NCBI GenBank assembly: GCA_035999335.1
Contig: DASYGV010000082.1
Span: forward strand, 8,485 to 72,484
Reading direction: 5' to 3'
DNA: 64,000 nt
DNA from: QHVT01 sp035999335
GTDB taxonomy: Bacteria; Acidobacteriota; Thermoanaerobaculia; Gp7-AA8
Shown: one piece after another, positions 57,836-64,000 of the stretch
Numbering within the stretch: the first letter of the stretch is position 1
Layout: every line of letters starts with the position of its first letter
Program-made: the position numbers and the translations under genes
The notes under the pieces: model-generated
Database searches by the model: none
What the model was told of the DNA's origin: nothing
Seen by the model: the letters and a program-made list of their open reading frames with translations, nothing else

Positions 57836-58955
57836 CGAACAGCAGTTTCGCGACGAGTTCCGCGCGTGGCTGAACGAACACCTGAAGCCCGCGTCGACCG
57901 TCGACGAGTTGAAGGCCTGGCAGCGCACGCTGTTCGAAGGCGGATGGGCGGGGATCTCGTGGCCGAAAGAGTATGGAGGCCGCGGCGCGACGCTGATCCA
58001 GCAGGCGATCTTCCACGAAGAGATGGCGCTTGCGGACGCACCGCATCTCATCGGCACGATCGGCCTCTCGCTCGTCGGTCCGACGATCATCGCCATGGGA
58101 ACCGCGGAACAGAAAGCGCGCTACCTGTCAAAGATTCTCTCCGGTGAAGAGATCTGGTGTCAGGGCTTCTCCGAGCCAAACGCAGGCAGCGACCTCGCGG
58201 CTCTCGGTACGAAGGCGGTGCGCGACGGCGACGATTTCATCATCAACGGTCAGAAGATTTGGACCAGCTTCGCGCAGATCGGCGACTGGTGCCTGCTGCT
58301 CGTCCGCACGGATTTCGAGGCGCCGAAACACAAGGGCATCACCTGCCTGCTCGTCGACATGCATGCCGAGGGGGTGTCGGTGCGGCCGCTGCGGATGATG
58401 TCGGGGGACGCGGGATTCAATGAGGTGTTTTTCTCGAATGTCCGCGTGCCGGCGACGCAGGTCCTCGGCAAGGTCAACGAAGGCTGGACGACCGCGATCA
58501 CCGCGCTGATGAACGAGCGCGCGAACCTCGGCACGGGCGTGCAGGTGATCTTCCGCCGGAACCTCAATGCGCTGATCGCGCGCTCGCACACGATCGATCG
58601 CAACGGCCGTCCCGCGAGCGAAGACCCGATCGTGCGGCAGAAGCTCGCGCAGGCGTATCTCGAGCTCGAGATCCTGCGCCTGAACACGAACCGCGCGCTG
58701 ACGTCGCTGAGCAAGAGCGGCGTGCCGGGACCGGAAGGGTCGACGCAAAAACTCTACTGGAGCGAGATGAACCAGCGCACGCAGCAGACCGCGCAGGAGA
58801 TTCTCGGCCCTTACGGACAACTCGCCGATTTCGACGGCGGTGTGTGGGCGTATTCGTACCTGCGCGCGCGCGGCAACACGATCGAGGCAGGGACGAGCGA
58901 GATCCAACGAAACATCATCGCCGAGCGCGTGCTCGGATTGGGGAAGAGCTACTGA
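57813..58955 (+). CDS. Acyl-CoA dehydrogenase (FadE-like, subunit A of a likely pair)
   Basis: 380 residues. The GTG start at 57813 has gggagg eight bases upstream and overlaps the previous gene by 23 bases. Conserved blocks: WPKEYGGRGATLIQQAIFHE, GFSEPNAGSDLAALGTKAV, WTSFAQIGDWCLLLVRTD, and the end RGNTIEAGTSEIQRNIIAER. The Glu-containing TIEAGTSEIQRN is the catalytic-Glu region of the FadE/AcdA type. It is immediately followed by a second, shorter dehydrogenase, the arrangement of heterotetrameric FadE pairs in actinobacteria. Confidence 0.93.
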   Translation: MDLNLTPDEQQFRDEFRAWLNEHLKPASTVDELKAWQRTLFEGGWAGISWPKEYGGRGATLIQQAIFHEEMALADAPHLIGTIGLSLVGPTIIAMGTAEQKARYLSKILSGEEIWCQGFSEPNAGSDLAALGTKAVRDGDDFIINGQKIWTSFAQIGDWCLLLVRTDFEAPKHKGITCLLVDMHAEGVSVRPLRMMSGDAGFNEVFFSNVRVPATQVLGKVNEGWTTAITALMNERANLGTGVQVIFRRNLNALIARSHTIDRNGRPASEDPIVRQKLAQAYLELEILRLNTNRALTSLSKSGVPGPEGSTQKLYWSEMNQRTQQTAQEILGPYGQLADFDGGVWAYSYLRARGNTIEAGTSEIQRNIIAERVLGLGKSY

Positions 58956-58990
58956 GGAGACTTTGAGACTCGATGGCGAGGACGAAGACC

Positions 58991-60079
58991 ATGGATTTTG
59001 ACCTCAGCAAACCGCAGAAACTCTTGAAGCAGTCCGCACGCGACTTCCTCGCTCGCGAGTGCAAGCCTGAGCGCGTGCGCGCGGCGATGGCGACGGAGAC
59101 CGCGGACGACCGTGCTCTCTTCACCGCCGCGGCCGAGCAGGGGTGGACGGCGCTCATCATCCCCGAGGAGTACGGCGGTCTTGGACTGGGCCTCGTCGAT
59201 CTCGCGGCGGTGGCCGAGGAGATGGGGCACGCCTGCATGCCCGGCCCTTTGTTCGCGACGATCTTCGCGTCCGCGGCGATCGTGAGCGCGGGGACGGAGG
59301 AGCAGAAGCGAAAGTGGCTCGAGCCGATCGCCGCGGGGGAGATGCGCGCGACAGTGGCGTTGGGCGAGGAGTTCGTGCTCGATGCAGGTGTCGCGAATCT
59401 GATCCTGCGATTTCACGGCGACGGCATCGAAGAAGTCGAAGGAGCAACGATCACGCGCATGCCTTCGATGGACGAGACGCGGAAGGTGTACTCGGTACGC
59501 CCTGTCATCCTGAGTCGCGAAGACGACGAAGGACCCCGTGGCAAGAACGTTTCACGCTCCGTCGGAGGGAGGTCCTTCGCCGTCTCCGCGGCTCAGGATG
59601 ACATCGTAAACATAGCCACCGTCGCGTTGTGCGCCGAAATGGTTGGCGGGATGCAATGGGTGCTCGACGCCACCATCGAGTACGCGAAGACGCGGCAGCA
59701 GTTCGGGCGCGCGATCGGTTCGTTTCAAGCCGTGCAGCATCTCTGCGCGGACATGCTCCTGCTCACCGAGAGCGCGCGCAGCGCGGCGTACTTCGCCGCA
59801 TGGGAGCCGACGCCGCTCGCAACCTCGATCGCCAAGGCGTATTGCTCCGACGCCTATCGCGAAGTCTGCAACAAAGGCATCCAGGTGCACGGCGGAATCG
59901 GCTTCACCTGGGAGCACGACCTTCAGCTCTATTTCAAACGCAGCAAAGCGTCCGAGACGATGTTCGGCGACGCGACGTTCCATCGGGAGCGGATCGCGAC
60001 GCTGGTGGTTGATGCGAAGACCAATGTGAAAGGAGACAAGCAATGGCGCGACGGTGTTCTCTCTTCCTCCTCTTTGTGA
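58991..60079 (+). CDS. Acyl-CoA dehydrogenase (subunit B of a likely pair) with repeat-derived internal segment
   Basis: About 362 residues. I prefer the ATG at 58991 (MDFDLSKPQKLLKQSARDFL, gagga eight bases upstream) over 58973. The N-terminal domain has IPEEYGGLGLGLVDLAAVAE and the C-terminal domain DATIEYAKTRQQFGRAIGSF and GIQVHGGIGFTWEHDLQLYF. It lacks the YEGT-type catalytic Glu region, as does the non-catalytic partner in heteromeric dehydrogenases. Between them (from VILSREDDEGP to SFAVSAAQDD) about 35 residues are encoded by a family C palindromic repeat. The 3' end overlaps the TonB receptor gene by 37 bases. It may still be folded, since the insert falls in a loop of the beta domain. 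Confidence 0.88.
   Translation: MDFDLSKPQKLLKQSARDFLARECKPERVRAAMATETADDRALFTAAAEQGWTALIIPEEYGGLGLGLVDLAAVAEEMGHACMPGPLFATIFASAAIVSAGTEEQKRKWLEPIAAGEMRATVALGEEFVLDAGVANLILRFHGDGIEEVEGATITRMPSMDETRKVYSVRPVILSREDDEGPRGKNVSRSVGGRSFAVSAAQDDIVNIATVALCAEMVGGMQWVLDATIEYAKTRQQFGRAIGSFQAVQHLCADMLLLTESARSAAYFAAWEPTPLATSIAKAYCSDAYREVCNKGIQVHGGIGFTWEHDLQLYFKRSKASETMFGDATFHRERIATLVVDAKTNVKGDKQWRDGVLSSSSL
59501..59603. repeat. Family C palindromic repeat, complete, inside an acyl-CoA dehydrogenase gene
   Basis: The left arm is cctgtcatcctgagtcgcga through gacgacgaaggacc, and the right arm (59571-59603) is ggtccttcgccgtctccgcg through ctcaggatgaca. The ends are inverted complements (tgtcatcctgag / ctcaggatgaca; gaaggacc / ggtccttc). 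It is translated throughout without a stop. Confidence 0.92.
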
Positions 60080-63000
60080 TGATGCCCGTGCTCGTGTTCG
60101 CTCAGGCCCGTCTGACTGGCGGGGACGTTTCGGGTGCAGTGACCGACAACGGCGGCGGCGTATTGCCCGGCGTGACGGTCACGGCCACGAGCGCGGCCAC
60201 CAACCAGTCCCGCACCGCTGTCACGGACGGCGAAGGGAACTACTACATCGCCGCGCTCCCCGCGGGGGTGTACACCGTGGCCGCGGACCTCAGCGGATTC
60301 GCCGGCCAAACCAAAACCGACGTCCGTCTGCTCCTCGGCCAGCGGCTCGATCTCGACTTCACGCTCAGTCCCGGAGCGCAAGAAGCGATCACCGTGACCG
60401 CGAGTGCCACGCTCGTCGACACCACCGAGCCCGCGGTCGCGACGGTCGTCAGTCAGGAGATGATCGACAGCCTTCCGACCAACGGCCGCAACTTCCTCAG
60501 CTTCAGCGTGATCACGCCGGGCGTGACCACCGACCGCACGCCGCAGCAGGGCGCGTCGGCCACGTCGGGCCTCTCGTTCGGCGGCCAGCGCGCGCGCTCG
60601 AACAACATCATGGTCGACGGCGTCGACAACAATGATCCGGTCGTCGGCGCGGTGCGCGCGACGTTCAGCCAGGAAGCGATCCAGGAGTTCCAGGTCCTGA
60701 CCAACAGTTACTCCGCGGAGTTCGGCAAGGCCTCGGGCGGCGTGGTGAACATCATCACCCGCAGCGGCACGAACGAGCCGGGCGGGAACCTCTTCTATTT
60801 CTTCAGAAATGATTCGCTCAACTCAAAGTCGATCTTCGAGAAGGAAGACGTGTTAGGCAATTCCATCAACCGCGAGAAGGCGCCGTTCGACCAATCGCAG
60901 TGGGGCGCGACGTTCGGCGGACCGATCGTGCGCGACCGCACGTTCTTCTTCCTCTCCACCGAGGAACTGAACATCGACACGAACAACTTCGTGAACATCG
61001 ATCCGCAAGCGGCAGCAGCGCTCAACGCGGCAGGCTTCCCGGTCGCGCTGGGGAACGTGCCGTACGAAGTGCGCGCCGAGGAGTACCTGGCGAAGATCGA
61101 TCACCAGTGGACGCCGACGAATGCGTTGGCCGCGCGCGCGAGCTACGCGAAGCTGCTGAACGAAAACGTCGAACCGTTCGGCGGCATCGTCGCGCGCAGC
61201 CGCGGCGCGTTGCAGGACCGCAAGGACTGGGCGGTCGCGCTGTCGGAAACGGACGTGCTCTCGGATCGCTGGGTCAACGAGCTGCGCGGGCAGTACGCGG
61301 CCGAGGATCAGCTGATCAGCTCTCTCGATCCGACCTGCGACGGCCCCTGCGACACGTTCTTCGAAGGCGGGCCGACGATCGAGATCACGGGCTTCGCGAG
61401 CGTGGGACGCCAACGCTTCACGCCGCAGCCGCGCGAGAACATGCGCTATCAGTTGAAGGACACTCTGAACTTCGCGGGGACGAAGCATTTCGCGAAGGCG
61501 GGCGTCGACTGGAACTACGTGCATACCGAGCACACTGCGCTGCCGCTGCACTTCGGCGGGCGCTACATCTTCTCCGCGCTGCCGGCGGTGCCGGCGCTCG
61601 GGATTACGCGACCGCTCGTCAACGGTCTGGACGCATTCACGTACCGGCCAACGGGCTGCGAAAGCCAGGCCTGCACCGGAGTGCCGGCGGCTTACGTGCA
61701 AGGCTACGGCACGAGCGGCGCCTCGTACAACGATCCCGACATCTCGGTGTTCGTGCAGGACGACTGGACGATCACCGACCGGTTCATCGTGAAGGCGGGC
61801 CTGCGTTACCAGCGGCAGTGGATGTATGGCATCGACTACAAGGTTTCGCTGCCGGGCGGCGGGACGTACACATACAACATCCCCGATGATACGAACAACA
61901 TCGCGCCGCGCGTCGCCGTCGTGTTCGATCCGATGGGCGACGGGCGTTCGTCGATTCACGGATCGTACGGGCTGTTCTACGACAACCACATTCTCGCGAA
62001 CGCGCAGGTTGGCAACGGCGTGGATGGCGAGGATCTGCGGACGCTGGTTGCGCGCTTTCCCGGGTCGATTGCGCCGTGGAGATCGCCTGGTCATAGGATC
62101 AATGAGCCGACGACGCCTTATCCGAGCCTGGAGATCGCACCCGATCCGGGTCTCGAGACGCCGTTTTCGCACCAGGCCTCGCTCGGCTACGACCGCGCGA
62201 TCGGCACGAACATGGGCTTCTCCGTCGACCTGCTCTACGTACACGGCCTCAACCAGCTCGGCACGATCGACTACAACCCAGTCGTTCCTGCCCTCGGCGC
62301 CGGCCGCCGTCCGAACGACGTCAACGGCGCTGCTGGGACCTCCGCGTCCGTGCTGCAGTACACGTCCTTCGGCGAGACCTGGTATCGCGGCGTCACGGTC
62401 GCCGTGAACCGCCGCCTCGCGAACCGTTACCAGTTCCTGATGTCGTATACATATTCGAAGGCCGAGGACAACTCGACCGACTTCCAGAGCGCGTTCATTC
62501 CACAGGACAACGGGCGCGGCCGCGATCCGAACGATCTCACCGGACTGCCGATCGGCTTCGACCCCGACTCGGAGAAGGGTCCGGCCACGCACGATCAGCG
62601 GCATCGCTTCGTGCTGAGCGGTCTCTATCAGGCGCCGTGGGGCATCAACCTTTCGACGATCATCACCGCGGCCTCGGGGCGTCCGTACACGCCGCTCGCC
62701 GGCGCAGACGTCAACGGCGATGGCGACGGCGGCGCGTTCCCGTCCGATCGCGCGCGCACAGACCCCGCAGCCCCCGGGCCGGACACATCCTCGACTGTCG
62801 GACGCAACAGCGAGACGATGGAGTCGCAGTTCATCGTCGATGCGCGCTTGAGCAAGCGGTTCTCGTTCGGAACGCGATTCGCGCTCGAAGGGATCGTCGA
62901 TGTGTTCAATCTGCTCGATCGCGTGAATTACACCGAGATCAACAACATCTTCGGTTGCGTCCGTACGGCGAACGGCGGCTGCTCGAATGCGTATCCAGGC

Positions 63001-63084
63001 ACTGCGGCGAATCCCGTATGGAACAAATACGAACAGGCGCTGTCGGGGCGGCAGTTCCAGCTTGGTGCGAAACTGATCTTCTGA
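60043..63084 (+). CDS. TonB-dependent receptor (Oar-like, carboxypeptidase-regulatory N-domain)
   Basis: 1013 residues. aaggag eight bases upstream supports the start. Signal peptide MARRCSLFLLFVMMPVLVFA is followed by a carboxypeptidase-regulatory-like domain (TAVTDGEGNYYIAALPAGVY) and the plug (SQEMIDSLPTNGRNFLSFSV, QRARSNNIMVDGVDNNDPV). A 22-stranded barrel then runs to the terminal aromatic (GRQFQLGAKLIF). It imports a bulky ligand across the outer membrane. Its position inside the acyl-CoA operon, overlapping the dehydrogenase gene, suggests a hydrophobic substrate destined for beta-oxidation. The TonB protein at 3902 could energise it. The substrate cannot be read from sequence. Confidence 0.93.
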   Translation: MARRCSLFLLFVMMPVLVFAQARLTGGDVSGAVTDNGGGVLPGVTVTATSAATNQSRTAVTDGEGNYYIAALPAGVYTVAADLSGFAGQTKTDVRLLLGQRLDLDFTLSPGAQEAITVTASATLVDTTEPAVATVVSQEMIDSLPTNGRNFLSFSVITPGVTTDRTPQQGASATSGLSFGGQRARSNNIMVDGVDNNDPVVGAVRATFSQEAIQEFQVLTNSYSAEFGKASGGVVNIITRSGTNEPGGNLFYFFRNDSLNSKSIFEKEDVLGNSINREKAPFDQSQWGATFGGPIVRDRTFFFLSTEELNIDTNNFVNIDPQAAAALNAAGFPVALGNVPYEVRAEEYLAKIDHQWTPTNALAARASYAKLLNENVEPFGGIVARSRGALQDRKDWAVALSETDVLSDRWVNELRGQYAAEDQLISSLDPTCDGPCDTFFEGGPTIEITGFASVGRQRFTPQPRENMRYQLKDTLNFAGTKHFAKAGVDWNYVHTEHTALPLHFGGRYIFSALPAVPALGITRPLVNGLDAFTYRPTGCESQACTGVPAAYVQGYGTSGASYNDPDISVFVQDDWTITDRFIVKAGLRYQRQWMYGIDYKVSLPGGGTYTYNIPDDTNNIAPRVAVVFDPMGDGRSSIHGSYGLFYDNHILANAQVGNGVDGEDLRTLVARFPGSIAPWRSPGHRINEPTTPYPSLEIAPDPGLETPFSHQASLGYDRAIGTNMGFSVDLLYVHGLNQLGTIDYNPVVPALGAGRRPNDVNGAAGTSASVLQYTSFGETWYRGVTVAVNRRLANRYQFLMSYTYSKAEDNSTDFQSAFIPQDNGRGRDPNDLTGLPIGFDPDSEKGPATHDQRHRFVLSGLYQAPWGINLSTIITAASGRPYTPLAGADVNGDGDGGAFPSDRARTDPAAPGPDTSSTVGRNSETMESQFIVDARLSKRFSFGTRFALEGIVDVFNLLDRVNYTEINNIFGCVRTANGGCSNAYPGTAANPVWNKYEQALSGRQFQLGAKLIF

Positions 63085-63857
63085 TGACGACCGTTGACCA
63101 GCTTTTCGACCTCACCAACCGCGTGGCCGTCATTACCGGCGGCTCACGCGGCCTCGGACATGAGATCGCCGAAGGCCTCGCCGAGGCGGGGGCGGCGCTG
63201 ATGTTGTGCGCTCGGCGCGAGCAGTGGCTCGCGCCGACGCTCGAGGAGTTCCGCGCGCGCGGCTTCCGCGTCGAGGGAAAACTCTGCGACGTGAGTAAAG
63301 CCGAGGACGTGCAGGGCGTGATCGATGCGGCCGTGGAGGCATTCGGCCGCATCGACATCCTCGTCAACAACGCGGGCATCTCGTGGGGCGAGCGTCCGGA
63401 GACCATGCCGCTCGCGCAGTGGCACAAAGTCCTCGAGACGAATCTCACCGGCGCGTTTCTGTTCGCGCAGGCCGCGGGGCGCGAGATGCTGAAAGCGGGC
63501 CGCGGCTCCATCATTAATATTGCGTCCGTCGCGGGCATGCGCTCGTCGACGAACGGTCCGCACTACGCCGGCTACGTCGCGAGCAAGGCCGGGTTGATGG
63601 GACTCACGCGCGAGCTCGCGGCTTCGTGGGGACCGAACGGCATCCGCGTGAACGCGATCGCGCCGGGGTTCTTTCATTCGCGGCTCGCCGATGCGGTGAT
63701 CGCGCACGTCGAGCCGGAGGTCCAGAAGCGCAATCCCATTCCTCGCGTCGGCAACGCGGGTGAGCTGAAGGGCGTGGCCGTGTTTCTCGCGAGCGACGCG
63801 TCGAGCTACATCACGGGGCAAACGATCGCCGTCGACGGCGGAGGAACGATTGTGTAG
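63084..63857 (+). CDS. Short-chain dehydrogenase/reductase
   Basis: 257 residues. Cofactor loop TGGSRGLGHEIAE, structural NNAG (ILVNNAGISW), Ser in IINIASVAGM and the catalytic YxxxK in YVASKAGLMGLTRE are all present, followed by VNAIAPGFFHSRLAD and the C-terminal TGQTIAVDGGGTI. This is the FabG/3-hydroxyacyl-type class, so oxidation or reduction of a hydroxyacyl or ketoacyl intermediate is likely. It starts on the TGATG overlap with the receptor stop, so it belongs to the same operon. Confidence 0.94.
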   Translation: MTTVDQLFDLTNRVAVITGGSRGLGHEIAEGLAEAGAALMLCARREQWLAPTLEEFRARGFRVEGKLCDVSKAEDVQGVIDAAVEAFGRIDILVNNAGISWGERPETMPLAQWHKVLETNLTGAFLFAQAAGREMLKAGRGSIINIASVAGMRSSTNGPHYAGYVASKAGLMGLTRELAASWGPNGIRVNAIAPGFFHSRLADAVIAHVEPEVQKRNPIPRVGNAGELKGVAVFLASDASSYITGQTIAVDGGGTIV

Positions 63858-63867
63858 TGCCTGGGGC

Positions 63868-63909
63868 GCGGGCTTTCAGCCCGTGCGAAAAAGCGGGCTG
63901 AAAGCCCGC
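63868..63909. repeat. Family D hairpin with long perfect arms
   Basis: Arms gcgggctttcagcccg and cgggctgaaagcccgc are perfect complements around tgcgaaaaag. Each arm is itself nearly a palindrome around tttcag. It lies between the SDR gene and the next start, as an internal spacer or terminator. Confidence 0.75.
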
Positions 63910-63931
63910 TCCCCCGTACAGGAGGGTTTGA

Positions 63932-64000
63932 TTGTCTGACGCACGTCCCTGGCACCAGCACCTCGATTATTGGGTGCGGCCGCATCTGAACTATCCGCGG
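63932..64000 (+). CDS. Start of a gene cut by the window edge, possible acyl-CoA ligase
   Basis: Only 23 codons are visible. A TTG start with ggaggg five bases upstream gives LSDARPWHQHLDYWVRPHLN followed by YPR. The W...Y-W-x-x-x-L-x-YP pattern recalls the opening of AMP-dependent fatty-acyl-CoA synthetases, which would fit the operon, but this is tentative. Confidence 0.4.
   Translation, partial: MSDARPWHQHLDYWVRPHLNYPR

Overview
The window is GC-rich (by eye about 65% G+C) chromosomal DNA, densely packed with genes on both strands. I see no rRNA, tRNA, phage, IS element or CRISPR array. The gene content points to Acidobacteriota (inference, no marker gene present): an Oar-type TonB receptor with an N-terminal carboxypeptidase-regulatory domain, a secreted BNR-repeat protein of the kind often called glycosyl hydrolase or VPS10-like, Ser/Thr kinases fused to TPR or receiver domains, propeller/Y_Y_Y/GGDEF proteins, and a membrane ETF:quinone oxidoreductase of the NarI/CCG type.

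Layout. 1-7 kb: a BNR-repeat protein cut by the window edge, a LolA-like protein, a GAF-HD-GYP phosphodiesterase, a VanZ-like protein, a TonB protein, two small membrane proteins (DUF4013, DUF2085) and a DUF4388 protein. 7-13 kb: a lipoprotein of the N-acyl-D-amino-acid deacylase family divergent from pgeF, a 67-aa gene translationally coupled to a frameshifted pseudogene, and a class A penicillin-binding protein. 13-26 kb is a signalling block: Ser/Thr kinase-receiver fusion, hybrid histidine kinase with HPt, and two paralogous propeller-GGDEF diguanylate cyclases on either side of a molybdopterin oxidoreductase/cytochrome b pair and a DUF4105 protein. 25-30 kb: a three-repeat secreted protein, an operon of a PRMT-like methyltransferase and glycerol kinase, and a rhomboid protease. 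30-43 kb: two-receiver protein, PAS histidine kinase, an operon of ankyrin protein, sensor Ser/Thr kinase and LysM-FecR-beta-helix protein, a kinase-TPR protein, an unassigned 605-aa protein and an NmrA-like protein. 44-50 kb: a four-gene operon coding for a sigma factor, a zinc-finger/TM/TPR/CHAT protease and two paralogous small proteins with an identical C-terminal tail. 50-64 kb: an HtrA-type protease, ChrA, then a fatty-acid-type catabolic block: acyl-CoA dehydrogenase, TetR regulator with a perfect 20-bp operator, etfB, etfA, ETF:quinone oxidoreductase, two more acyl-CoA dehydrogenases, TonB receptor, SDR and the first 23 codons of a further gene.

Three things cut across the genes. First, many starts carry a -10-like TANNNT exactly six bases before the start codon, the geometry of leaderless transcripts. 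Second, the intergenic DNA is full of paired inverted repeats of at least five families. Three of them are built from short (7 or 9 nt) tandem units. One family (tcatcctgag...) sits inside two catabolic genes in the same reading frame. Third, c-di-GMP and phospho-signalling genes are strikingly dense, with one HD-GYP, two GGDEF, three histidine-kinase/receiver genes and three Ser/Thr kinases.

The best candidate for an undescribed system is the sigma factor / anti-sigma-TPR-CHAT / twin small protein operon at 44030-49753. It recalls the sigma-factor and TPR-CHAT protease wiring known around type III-E CRISPR loci, but here there is no CRISPR component.
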